This document shows positions 1 through 11,300 of a stretch of 64,000 nucleotides of DNA, piece by piece. The stretch is from Mactromeris polynyma (lineage: Eukaryota; Mollusca; Bivalvia; Venerida; Mactridae): assembly GCA_032209605.1 (NCBI GenBank), contig JASFXZ010000001.1, positions 9,673,703 to 9,737,702 of the forward strand, read 5' to 3'. The notes under the pieces were generated by a model that did no database searches, was not told where the DNA came from, and saw only the letters and a program-made list of their open reading frames with translations. The stretch's first letter is position 1. Every line of letters begins with the position of its first letter. The position numbers and the translations under genes are program-made.

Positions 1-854
1 ATTTAAAGAACTGTGTATTCCTATCATAGCTTCAAACTTGGTGATTCTATGGTTCGAACAGACATTGACAGATATGCCTAGAGCACTTATTTATGGTAAC
101 ATTTTAGAATTGCTGTTTAAAAGAGCTGAAAAGAAAGGAGTTGATATTCCATCATCTACAGAATCTAAATTCCAGCATCTTTCTGATTCTCTCTCAGGGT
201 TGAAGTATTTAAAGAACTGTGTATTCCTATCATAGCTTCAAACTTGGTGATTCTATGGTTCGAACAGACATTGACAGATATGCCTAGAGCACTTATTTAT
301 GGTAACATTTTAGAAATGCTGTTTAAAAGAGCTGAAAAGAAAGGAGTTGATATTCCATCATCTACAGAATCTAAATTCCAGCATCTTTCTGATTCTCTCT
401 CAGGGTTGAAGTATTTAAAGAACTGTGTATTCCTATCATAGCTTCACACTTGGTGATTCTATGGTTCGAACAGACATTGACAGATATATGCATAGAGCAC
501 TTATTTATGGTAACATTTTAGAAATGCTGTTTAAAAGAGCTGAAAAGAAAGGAGTTGATATTCCATCATCTACAGAATCTAAATTCCAGCATCTTTCTGA
601 TTCTCTCTCAGGGTTGAAGTATTTAAAGAACTGTGTATTCCTATCATAGCTTCACACTTGGTGATTCTATGGTTCGAACAGACATTGACAGATATGTCTA
701 GAGCACTTATTCATGGTAACATTTTAGAAATGCTGTTTAAAAGAGCTGAAAAGAAAGGAGTTGATATTCCATCATCTACAGAATCTAAATTCCAGCATCT
801 TTCTGATTCTCTCTCAGGGTTGAAGTATTTAAAGAACTGTGTATTCCTATCATA
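1..854 (+). repeat. 207-bp satellite array, left block
   Basis: About four head-to-tail units of 206-208 bp that differ from each other by only a few bases (for example AAACTTGG versus CACACTTGG after the CTATCATAGCTTC segment). Each unit can be read as a peptide of about 65-74 codons containing LFKRAEKKGVDIPSSTESKF, closed by a stop in CTATCATAG. The array continues at 5076-5545 and 7914-8055, so two transposons have split one original array. It lies in the ORC1 intron that follows the Walker A exon. The left edge is cut by the window. Confidence 0.93.
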
Positions 855-1377
855 TAGTGTTTATTCTAGAGCAGAATAGCAGGGCGCCGCGCCCTGCCCC
901 TTTTTAACTCCGCCCTTTTGCCCTTCTGACCCGCCCTTTTGCCCAAATTGTCTCTAGACTGCCTTAAATCACCTGTCAATCATGTAACAATCAATTAAAT
1001 CGAGCCGATAATTACAAGTTTATTGACCTAGTCGGCGAGTATATCGACAACAGGGGGTCCTACACGAGGTGCGAAAATTAAACAATAGATGTCAATTAGT
1101 GACCCTAAATGGTAACAAAAGGGTTATTACCACTGATTATCGAAGACAATAAATAATTGCCCCTAGCGCGTCTTTATTTGTTTTTTTATAGCCCTTCATA
1201 ATTCGCGTAAACAATACGTTGTCCAAGAAATGCTATTGCAATTAGCGGTCCAATAATCGTCTGTTTGTCACAACCCATGCTTTGAGAATTAATTGCATGC
1301 ACGTGATCAATACATATCCAAATTGAATGCCTTAATCTTAAAACATTAACATTATTCTTGTGAATGTCTTATGCAAA

Positions 1378-4123
1378 ATGCCGTCCGTAAAACGAAAAAT
1401 CGTTGACTTACAAAAAGAGCGAGCGAAGATAAGTAAAACCAACCATAGTATCGCTTCATTTCTTGTATCAAAGAAAAGGTAAAGTAATATTTTATGTGTT
1501 TCAATTTATTATCAACAATAAAAACCTAAAACAGACGAATTTGCAAATCGAAAGTAAACTTGAGTGACTTTTACGCGAGATTATTTTATAGTTGACGTTA
1601 AAACCCGTACCGTCCGGTCCGGAACGTGAAATAAACGATATAATGATTGGAATAGTTTATAAGTTATTTTCGGTTCAATATTGCCATTTTAATTAAATAC
1701 ATTTTCATACAAATCATCAATTGAGATGTTTAAATGCATCATTAATTAGATTGATGGCTAGTTTCAATGACATTTAAGGAGGCTACACTACGGTGGGCCT
1801 GGTGGTTTAAGATACTACATTGTCAATATTTTTGGTGCTCATAATTATAGTTATTTTTCTATAAGTAAATAGGAGTTTATCATTTACTACAAGCATATTT
1901 GACTAGTCCTTTGAAAAGTTACTGGCAACTTTGCACTTGTGCCAATCACAAAAGCTAGGTTGTACCAGACAGGTATAGGAACTCCACACTTAGTAAGCAA
2001 TGATAGAAAAACAATTAAATTAGTTTATTGTTGTCATTTTCAGTTCTGATGCTACCAACAGTCATGATCATGGAGAAGCAACCAATGAAACCTCCCCACA
2101 GACAGAAAATAACCTACCATCAACACCAACAACTAAAGAAAAAAGTACTCCTACATCTACCAGAAAACTCAAGGCCAAACACAGAGTTGGATTTGATCAT
2201 AAGTGGACAGACTCAAGACCTTGGTTATATGTGAAACAAGAAATCACAGATGGAGAGAAGTATAACTCTGTCATGTACTGTAGACTGTGTCAGAAACACA
2301 AAACTAAGGGTAATAATGGAAGTGTTATATGGAATGAGAGAGGGTGTGTCACTTTGAGACTGGATAAAGTCATGGATCACGAGCATTCAGAAATGCACAA
2401 GACAGCCTTGAGAATAGAAACGGAAATACAACTCAACATTGATGTAGCTATAAATGAAAGACTACCCATGGGGGAAAAGGAGTTTAATGCAATGACATGT
2501 GCAACTAAGATTCTGCACTTTTTGATAATACACAATATTCCTCACACAACCATATTTAAGGACTTAGTGAACTTTGCCACCAATGAACTGAGATGTCCCG
2601 ACCTACAACATCTAAAGAAAGGAAATAATGCCAGATATGATAGCACCACAGTTGTGAATGAGCTTATGGACTCAATGGTGAAAGACATTGAAGGTACTTT
2701 GAAAGAACGAGTGGAAAAAAGTCCCGGTTATGCCATCATGAATGATGAAACAACAGACAATACGAACAAGAAACACTTGGCTTTCTGTGTGAAGTATATA
2801 GATAGTGAAAGTGGAGAATCCTGTGTGGATTATTTGAAGGATGTACAAATTGACAACGGTAAAGCAGAAACCATTTTCAACGAGACAAAAACTGTTGTAG
2901 ATGATCTAGGTATTAATAAGTTTGTAGCGTTTGGATCTGATGGATGTAATACCATGATAGGAAAAAAAACTGGAGTAGCGACAAGACTCAAGGAAATGAA
3001 ACCAGGAATTGTATCAGTCCACTGCCATAACCACAGACTAGCCCTTGCAGCTAAGGATAGTTTTGAATCCATTAAGTTATTCAGAGACACAGATGATTTA
3101 CTTAGCCACATCTTTAAATATTATCATTCGTCAGGCAACCGAACAACATCCCTAGTGAGGATTCAACAACTTCTTGACAATAGTGGACAAAAGAAAATAA
3201 AGCAAGTCGCCCATACTAGATGGCTGTCACACTTGGATGCAGTAACTTCGTTGCGGGATTCGTACCAATCAGTTATCATTGACTTAGAAAATGCTATCCA
3301 GTCCGGTAATGACAAAGTGCGAATTGGTAGTGGCCCGAGCGCCCATGGATTATCAAAAAAGTTAAAGTCCTTTGAAAGTGTGCATATCATTCACTTTTTA
3401 TGTGATGCGCTGAAACCACTCACAACATTGGCCATGGTGTTTGAGAAGAATGACATTGATTTATCAATAGTGAATCCAAGAAAGGAATCAACAATCAGCG
3501 CCTTAAGGAGGTTGAAAGAAACAGACGGAATAAGCACCAGGAGGGCTGTAAAGATACTGCAAGATAATAGTATAACATATACAGAGAAGGAGTCTGATAG
3601 AGTGAAAGCAGCTGAACATCAATTCATTGATAATCTGATCAACCAAATTGAGAGGCGCCTAGAATCTTCCCCAATCATTGACAATTTAGGTGTGTTTAGT
3701 GTAGATGAAGCTTCAACTTTTTACGGCAACGATGAGATAATGGACCTGGCTCAACATTTCGGTTTGGATGAAGACAAGGCCCTGGAAGAATGGGAAGCCC
3801 TGAAAAATGCCATTTCAAACATTGACCTAACATTAGTAAATAGTCCCCAAGCTTTGATGAAAATGATTCCCAAACTGAAACTCATAAGTGGAGACTGCTT
3901 TGGTAGCATAGAAAAGATGTGTGCTGTAGCATGTGTTGTTCCAGTGAGCACAGCTGAAGTTGAACGGGTTTTCTCAGAGGTTAATCGTATTAAGACTGAT
4001 GCTCGCAATAGACTTGATGTCGAGAAGGTTCATCAGCTTCTCATGATTCACAGAAATGACAAATACTTAGACTTTGAGCGCACAGTAAGACGATGGCATG
4101 CTATGAAGCCAAGGAGAATATAA
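1378..4123 (+). CDS. hAT transposase, two exons, 726 aa
   Basis: I join exon 1 (1378-1478) to exon 2 (2044-4123). The donor AAAAG/GTAAAG and acceptor TCATTTTCAG/T leave phase AG+T, so the frame runs on exactly, with a 565-bp intron. Exon 2 is open from its acceptor to the TAA and has no in-frame ATG in its first part, which is why the upstream ATG is needed. Order: a basic start (MPSVKRKIVDLQ), a Ser/Thr-rich linker, a BED/TTF-like zinc finger (W..RPWLYV, CRLCQKH, then H..EMH), the RNase-H-like core (MNDETTD, then FGSDGCNTMIG, then CHNHRLALA and TRWLSHL), and the C-terminal hAT dimerisation segment (PVSTAEVERVFSEVNRIKT). Its nearest relatives are probably the ZNF862/KIAA1586-type proteins. 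It cuts and pastes the host element. No internal stop or frameshift is visible. Confidence 0.9.
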
Positions 4124-4539
4124 ACTGTCAGATTGGTGTTAAAATTGAATGAATCATGTGACTGTGAATCTGATTGAAACAATGGAATCAAGTGAATTGT
4201 GTTTAAATGATGTGATAACAAGATATTTATTTATTTATTCATTACGGAAGTAGTTTGTCTGTCTGTTTGTTTAAGTTATTTTCTATCATTTAATAAGAAG
4301 TTGTCTTTCAGGTATGTTACCATAATCATAATTTCAATATATTTTGAATATGACTAATCCTATAATTATGACTTAAGAAGTTGAAGTTGTGAATTGTGAT
4401 TGAAATAATGTTTTATGTAAGAAACTATGAGGAAATATGTATTGACTTTATTACAGGTAGCTTGTCTGTCTGTTCATTGGTTTGTTTGTCAGTTTATAAC
4501 AATGTCTTTCAGTTGTGTGAGCATATTATTGTTATTGTG

Positions 4540-4545
4540 AATAAA
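4540..4545 (+). other. Polyadenylation signal of the hAT transposase gene
   Basis: AATAAA lies 417 bp after the transposase stop codon and inside the element, followed by a T-rich stretch. It is the best candidate 3'-end signal in the region between the stop and the right terminus. Confidence 0.5.
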
Positions 4546-5075
4546 GCTATTGTAATTTAACACCATTTTGTGCAATTTATGGTTAAATACTAAGTACATC
4601 TGCATGCAAGTGAACACTGTATAATCCAACAATAATCCAGCTTATAAATGCATTGTTCACTTGCAGCAAGAAGTTCTTAAACAATAAATCATACACACTG
4701 ACAGAAACTACAAAAAAACAACAATACATGTGTTTGTTTCTTTAATGGTATACAGCAGTAAACATAATTAACATCTATAATTAAATAATAGCATGCACAA
4801 TGAAATAATGCCTGCGACTGATCAATACCAACCAGTGACAGAGATCAGTCAGCTAAATACACTAAATTTGGGTGAGTTTTCCTCTAAACCTGTACCAATA
4901 TCAGTATCAATTAAGTACCAATTAAGTATCTCAGAATGCCTAGATTGCACCAGATGGATCCCTAGCTTTCAAAATTTTTCGGGGGAGCATGCCCCCGAAC
5001 CCCCCTAGTTTTTCATATGTACCTGCCCTTTTTCCATAGCACCCTGCCCTTTTCAGGGTTCTAGAATAATCACTA

Positions 5076-5545
5076 TATCATAGCTTCACACTTGGTGATT
5101 CTATGGTTCGAACAGACATTGACAGATATATGCATAGAGCACTTATTTATGGTAACATTTTAGAAATGCTGTTTAAAAGAGCTGAAAAGAAAGGAGTTGA
5201 TATTCCATCATCTACAGAATCTAAATTCCAGCATCTTTCTGATTCTCTCTCAGGGTTGAAGTATTTAAAGAACTGTGTATTCCTATCATAGCTTCACACT
5301 TGGTGATTCTATGGTTCGAACAGACATTGACAGATATATGCCTAGAGCACTTATTTATGCTAACATTTTAGAAATGCTGTTTAAAAGAGGTGAAAAGAAA
5401 GGAGTTGATATTCCATCATCTACAGAATCTAAATTCCAGCATCTTTCGAATTCTCTCTCAGGGTTGAAGTATTTAAAGAACTGTGTATTCCTATTATAGC
5501 TTCACTCTTGGTGATTCTATGGTTCGAACAGACATTGACAGATAT
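5076..5545 (+). repeat. 207-bp satellite array, middle block
   Basis: About two and a quarter units of the same satellite, resuming with the duplicated TATCATA after the hAT element and breaking off at GACAGATAT where the second element is inserted. The unit near 5276-5500 carries a few private changes (CTAACATT, AGGTGAAAAG, CGAATTC). Confidence 0.92.
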
Positions 5546-7913
5546 GGGTGCTTTTCAAAATAATGAGGCTTTTTCTTTTCTCTCTCCTAACTTTAATTCC
5601 TTTCACCTTTAGAAAGTGTTTGCATGCAATTCATGGGCCAATCAATCTTGTTAACAAATTTGTTGAGTTTCAGCTGGATGGCTCAATCAGTAAAAAAGTT
5701 ATGTAAGAATATGTAGCTAAATTTGTCCCCTGTGCACCCAAAAAAGTGTGACATTTTACATGAAGGCCTTTATTCATATGCATTTTATTTTTTGAAACTG
5801 AATTGTATGGTTACATTTTTTTCTTTTTTATGTAACTTAACCCTTTATCATTTTACAAAACATACTTTTAATAAAAAATTATAAATTATTTTAACCAAAT
5901 TTTAATGTCATGTGACTGAACCCCATTCATTAAAAAAAAGAGATAGAATATTAAATTTACATTTGGAACACTACCATTCCATTTCAGCACTATTTATCTT
6001 AAATCCTTATGTTCTTTTAATCCCTTTAACCTGCCAGCTTTGAACAAATAACATAGTTTTATTAATTCACACATTATTTTATCCGGAACTTAGATGAATG
6101 TCTTAATATCCCAAAATGTCCCCTGTGCACCTTTTCAGTTGTTAGGTGTCAGATTTCTATTATTTTTTAAATAAAATGATATTCTGCTATATTTCCCTAG
6201 AAAGACAGTGACAAGGGATGCAAAAACAGCTTTCAGCTTCTCACATACAGGGATGTAAAGCATATGCATGGTTTAAAGCAATGTCCCCTGTGCACCCTGT
6301 TTTGGCAGGGTTCAATAACATCGTCATAACTGACAAAGTTGACAAAGTCATAACTGACAAATTGGTGCTATTTCCATATTCTGGGAAATGTGTACATAAT
6401 ATTTAGGCATCACTTGATAGTTTAGCAATTGGATGTTAAGTGTATTATAAATACTGGTAATTATTATTTTATTATAAAGGTGTATTTTTAAAGGTTTTTA
6501 AATTAATTTAAATATAGTTTCAGTATTGAGGCATATAAGATAACATATTCTGTTTTAATATTTTATTTTAATTATCATCACAATTAAAAAACATCAAATC
6601 AAATTGAAATAATGCATGTAATGCTTTTATAAATGCAATGTATTATATGCATCAATTGGGTGCAAAGGGGACGCTAAATTTTTAATATGTATATATTATA
6701 GCAAATATACCTGAGATTATAATTTTGTACAGGAAATGAGTACCCCAGTGGAAAAGCTGGTAGTTAAGCTTCCTTTTAAATGATAGTGCCTGTGCATTGA
6801 GACCAAAAACTTTATTCCACGCTATGGACACATTTTATTCCATTGTTTAGAAATAGTTTTGTAGGGTCTAATGTTCTCTTTCAAACATTTACATTTATTG
6901 TTTCAAGCTCTACTGTAAGTACATTTCCTCTAATTGTTAAAATGTTTACCAGAAAAAGTTTAGTTACAAAAAAATAGTTAATTACAAAAATATTATTTGC
7001 GCTATAATTTGTCCCCTGTGCACCTTTTCCATAAAATTACAAAGTATGTATGAATTATAGTACTTTATATTACCATTCATGATATTTTCTTATTTTCATA
7101 CTTAATATGAAGTAATAAATGTTATATATGTGATTGTTTGCTGTTAGTTGTTCTCTTAGCCACTATTTTCCCTTTGCATCATTACATGCTGTAGAATTTT
7201 GAGGAAATTGTTCTGAAAAAGTGTGATACTGTAGTAATGTTGAGGAATACTCTCTATAATATACCCAGAAATGCCTTAAGTAGATCACAAATAATTATTT
7301 TATGAACATAAAGTGATTATAAATGCATATTATATTGGCTGTCAATATGTGTCCCATGTGCACCAAATCTCTGAAAAATAGTTCAAATATTTTTAAATGA
7401 AATTTTGGCAATTTTAAGTTACAATACATTCTTGAAATTTGGTAGGTGGTCTATAAAGATGCATAAGGTGAGGAAAATGTAGATTTTATCCTTATTTTAT
7501 TTTTGTTTTTAATACAGCAAAAACTTTGTGAGGTAACAATTTATTTTCAGTGCCAAAATTTGGACAAAAAGTGTTTTATTTTTTTATTTTCCTTGAACAA
7601 CTGATTAATTATGCACATGACTATACACATATACCAATTACTGATTATATAATTCAGAAAAATGCATATAATTTAGACTAGGTTCTTGTCATAAGACACT
7701 TTTATGAATCACCTATATTGTTGGAAATGTTCGCAATATTTGGATTTAAGGTCGAAATATTTTCTGATTTGTATTTCCTGATACTTCCCCAAAGTTATTT
7801 CTGTGTAATTTGAAGTATTTATTTTAATGTAAAATAGGTGACAATCATAAAGACTAGGTTTGAATTTTCAACCCCTATGTCACACTTTTGCCTCATTATT
7901 TTGAAAAGCACCC
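5546..7913. mobile_element. Non-autonomous DNA transposon with 25-bp inverted termini
   Basis: The termini are exact inverted repeats. The left end runs GGGTGCTTTTCAAAATAATG and onward to GAGGC; the right end is its reverse complement and finishes GAAAAGCACCC at 7913. The flanks read ATAT on both sides (5542-5545, 7914-7917) where the uninterrupted satellite has a single ATAT. The duplication could therefore be 4 bp, or TA if the TIR begins one base further out. A second inverted pair, AAAAGTGTGACAT, lies at about 5743-5755 and 7875-7888. The 2.37-kb interior is very AT-rich and holds no ORF of transposase size, so movement would need a transposase from elsewhere. The superfamily is undetermined (Tc1/mariner by a TA duplication, or a 4-bp-TSD group). 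Confidence 0.85.
5725..7364 (+). repeat. Interspersed GTCCCCTGTGCACC boxes
   Basis: The 14-mer occurs exactly at 5725-5738, 6118-6131, 6283-6296 and 7011-7024, with one mismatch at 7351-7364, and inverted in a near form at 6658-6672. All lie in the non-coding interior of the 5546-7913 element, spaced roughly 165-390 bp. The GC-rich boxes stand out against AT-rich surroundings, and their TGCACC core resembles the element's own terminal GCACCC. Confidence 0.85.
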
Positions 7914-8055
7914 ATATGCCTAGAGCACTTATTTATGCTAACAGTTTAGAAATGCTGTTTAAAAGAGCTGAAAAGAAAGGAGTTGATATTCCATCATCTA
8001 CAGAATCTAAATTCCAGCATCTTTCTGATTCTCTCTCAGGGTTGAAGTATTTAAA
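7914..8055 (+). repeat. 207-bp satellite array, right remnant
   Basis: A partial unit resuming at ATATGCCTAGAGC after the second transposon and ending at GTTGAAGTATTTAAA, where unrelated AT-rich intron sequence begins. This is the right boundary of the array. Confidence 0.9.
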
Positions 8056-8374
8056 CAAACATGTTTCCTTACTATTTGCGGTCAATCTAACAGTACTATA
8101 CATCCAGTGTGTCATATAAATGTATATATTAGGTTTTTTGTTGGAACTTATTATTGTAAGCGCTTAATTAATTTCTTAGAGTAAAAAGCGTCTGCAGTAT
8201 CGGAACCGGCACCTGCCGATATTAACGAAAAGAAGCACAACAAGCAAAAAGAGGGGCAAAGAACAAAAACTTTTTTTTAACCGACGGACTTTAAAAAACT
8301 TGGTAGGGTCAGCGCCAATTTCGTAGGTAGGGTCAGGTAACCCGAACCAAAAGTATTATTTGTTTAGGCCTTAC
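8056..8374. other. ORC1 intron sequence, no feature seen
   Basis: Between the satellite edge and the ORC1 Walker A exon I see no exon-like ORF on either strand. A short GGTAGGGTCAGCGCC / GGTAGGGTCAGGTAA direct repeat lies at about 8303-8340. Confidence 0.5.
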
Positions 8375-11300
8375 CTTCAATATTTCAACATATGCTTGAC
8401 GAGGTTCTGTTAATTTCATTCCATTAATTTCAAGGTATTTGAATGAAGGCAGCTCTCCATCTTCATACCCCTGTACCAGAGATCGTACCACCTCATGGAC
8501 AGTAGCCGTCTTTCCAGTGCCTGGTACTCCAGATATGTACATACACCTAAAATTGGATTTACAACTTTCAGCTAAAATAAATATCGGCAAACATTCAGAT
8601 TGTCAGTACCCTTACAAACTTGCCTGCAACCGCATGTTTTGATGGTAAAAGTAGCTTCCACAGATCTTGGCAAAACAGGCAAATGTATTTGAGCAAAACA
8701 TTTAAAAATAACATCAGGACTTTTTTTCTCTGAGCATTTACATTGAAGTCAAATTTGAAGTATATATACGAGTATGTTTGTCAGTAAATGTGTGATACCA
8801 ATGAACTATCATTTTATGACTACTATTTTGTGTGCATACTTTGTGAGAAGTCCCACTGGTTGCAATAAATGTTAACAAGTTAACCATGTACATTCTGGAT
8901 CAAAGGCAATCTTCCACATGGCATTGCTTCTATACATCTTACAATATACTGGCATTGCCTTGTTAGACCTAGATATCTATTTGTTTATAATACAATTACC
9001 CACATTTCTTAATCTTTATTTATTCCTGCAGTATTTCAGTATGTACCTGTAGTATTTCAGTATGTACCTGTAGTATTTCAGTTTGTACCTGTAGTATTTC
9101 AGTGTGTACCTGTAGTATTTCAGTGTGTACCTGTAGTATTTCAGATTGTACCTGTAGTATTTCAGATTGTACCTGTAGTATTTCAGAGTGTACCTGTAGT
9201 ATTTCAGTTTGTACCTGTAGTATTTCAGATTGTACCTGTAGTATTTCAGTTTGTTCCTGTAGTATTTCAGTCTGTTCCTGTAGTAGTTCAGCATGTACCT
9301 GTAGTATTTCAGATTGTACCTGTAGTATTTCAGTTTGTTCCTGTAGTATTTCAGATTGTACCTGTAGTATTTCAGTTTGTTCCTGTAGTATTTCAGATTG
9401 TACCTGTAGTATTTCAGTTTGTTCCTGTAGTATTTCAGATTGTACCTGTAGTATTTCAGTCTGTTCCTGTAGTAGTTCAGCATGTACCTGTAGTATTTCA
9501 GTATGTACCTGTAGTATTTCAGTATGTATCTGTAGTATTTCAGTATGTACCTGTAGTTTTTCAGTATGTACCTGTAGTATTTCAGTGTGTACCTGTAGTA
9601 TCTCAGTTTGTACCTGTAGTATTTCAGTTTGTACCTGTAGTATCTCAGTTTGTACCTGTAGTATTTCAGTTTGTACCTGTAGTGTTTCAGTGTGTACCTG
9701 TAGTATTTCAGTATGTACCTGTAATATTTCAGTGTGTACCTGTAGTATTTCAGTTTGTACCTGTAGTATTTCAGTTTGTACCTGTAGTGTTTCAGTGTGT
9801 ACCTGTAGTATTTCAGTATGTACCTGTAGTATTTCAGTTTGTACCTGTAGTATTTCAGTGTGTACCTGTAGTATTTCAGTATGTACCTGTAGTATTTCAG
9901 TGTGTACCTGTAGTATTTCAGTTTGTACCTGTAGTATTTCAGTTTGTACCTGTAGTATTTCAGTGTGTACCTGTAGTATTTCAGTATGTACCTGTAGTAT
10001 TTCAGTGTGTACCTGTAGTATTTCAGTTTGTACCTGTAGTATTTCAGTGTGTACCTGTAGTATTTCAGTATGTACCTGTAGTATTTCAGTGTGTACCTGT
10101 AGTATTTCAGTTTGTACCTGTAGTATTTCAGTGTGTACCTGTAGTATTTCAGTTTGTACCTGTGGTATTTCAGTGTGTACCTGTAGTATTTCAGTATGTA
10201 CCTGTAGTATTTCAGTGTGTACCTGTAGTATTTCAGTATGTACCTGTAGTATTTCAGTTTGTACCTGTAGTATTTCAGTGTGTACCTGTAGTATTTCAGT
10301 ATGTACCTGTAGTATTTCAGTATGTACCTGTAGTATTTCAGTGTGTACCTGTAGTATTTCAGTTTGTATCTGTAGTATTTCAGTGTGTACCTGTAGTATT
10401 TCAGTATGTACCTGTAGTATTTCAGTGTGTACCTGTAGTATTTCAGTTTGTACCTGTAGTATTTCAGTGTGTACCTGTAGTATTTCAGTGTGTACCTGTA
10501 GTATTTCAGTGTGTACCTGTAGTATTTCAGTGTGTACCTGTAGTATTTCAGTGTGTACCTGTAGTATTTCAGTTTGTACCTGTAGTATTTCAGTGTGTAC
10601 CTGTAGTATTTCAGTTTAAATTACAACCATAAACAATGTCAGAATTAGTATTCCTACATTTCTAACCAATACTTCTACAACTTTCAGACAACAATATCCA
10701 CTGTATCTACCAATGAAAAGGACCAATGACACTGCTATAGTATTCTAAATATAACCCAAAGATCACTTACCCTCCAGTTCCATCAATGACTTTACTCTCC
10801 ACAAATCTGTAAATATCATCGAATTCCTTCTCTCTACATGGTAACGTCAGCGGTACAGCTGATACATGAAGTCTGAAATGATTATCTTATACATAATGTT
10901 GGAAGTATTACCCTGACTTTTCACCAGTATTTCAGTTTTATTTTTATTGTCAGTGTTTCTGGGTTACCAATGAGTACTAAGCTGTTCTTCCAAAAGCAAT
11001 TTTCATCTTCCCCACATGAAGCACAGCAGGTGGGCTTACAACTTTTGGATATCTTCTGTTAAATTGTCTCATCCATGGTTTGTACATGTAGCCGACATAT
11101 CGAGTGCTTAACTGATAGAGCTAACTCGGTTGGCCAATATTTCATATATAATTATTTTGAAAACACAATTTAAAATTCTTCAAAATATCATAAAAATTCT
11201 GTTACACAGTTATAGCGTCAAGGCAGCATAATTATAACTCTTCAAGTTCTCTTTTAAGTTTTTGTTGGGTTTAACCTAATTTATCTTCATTTTTTCAGTC

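Larger units (their letters stand above)
855..5075 (+). mobile_element. hAT-superfamily DNA transposon, apparently intact
   Basis: The element is inserted in the satellite. Its 16-bp terminal inverted repeats (TAGTGTTTATTCTAGA at the left, with one mismatch at the right end, 5060-5075) begin with the hAT-type YARNG signature. The flanks TATCATA (848-854 and 5076-5082) form a 7-bp duplication of satellite sequence; hAT elements normally make 8 bp, so one base may have been lost. Inside the left end is a GC-rich hairpin (GCAGGGCG/CGCCCTGC, near 881-899) followed by several GCCCTTTT motifs. Near the right end is another GC hairpin (about 4980-4997) and two more GCCCTTTT motifs. The element encodes a transposase at 1378-4123. 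Intact termini, a duplicated target and a full ORF suggest recent insertion. Confidence 0.92.

Noticed and set aside
38..879. Repeated 65-74 codon ORFs as separate genes
   Set aside because: Units of the 207-bp satellite; no promoter or splice context. Kept only as a coding-origin hypothesis.
2231..2233. Start of the hAT transposase at GTG 2231
   Set aside because: The frame is open upstream to a splice acceptor at 2043 and joins in phase to an ATG exon at 1378-1478.
7838..8119. 93-codon ORF
   Set aside because: It spans the junction between the 5546-7913 element and the satellite.
9025..10616. CRISPR-like array
   Set aside because: Pure tandem repeats with no spacers, in an intron of a eukaryotic gene.
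9102..10632. Long ORFs of 505, 316 and (minus strand) 155 codons
   Set aside because: They are translations of the 21-bp minisatellite in three frames; a period divisible by three keeps frames open without coding.
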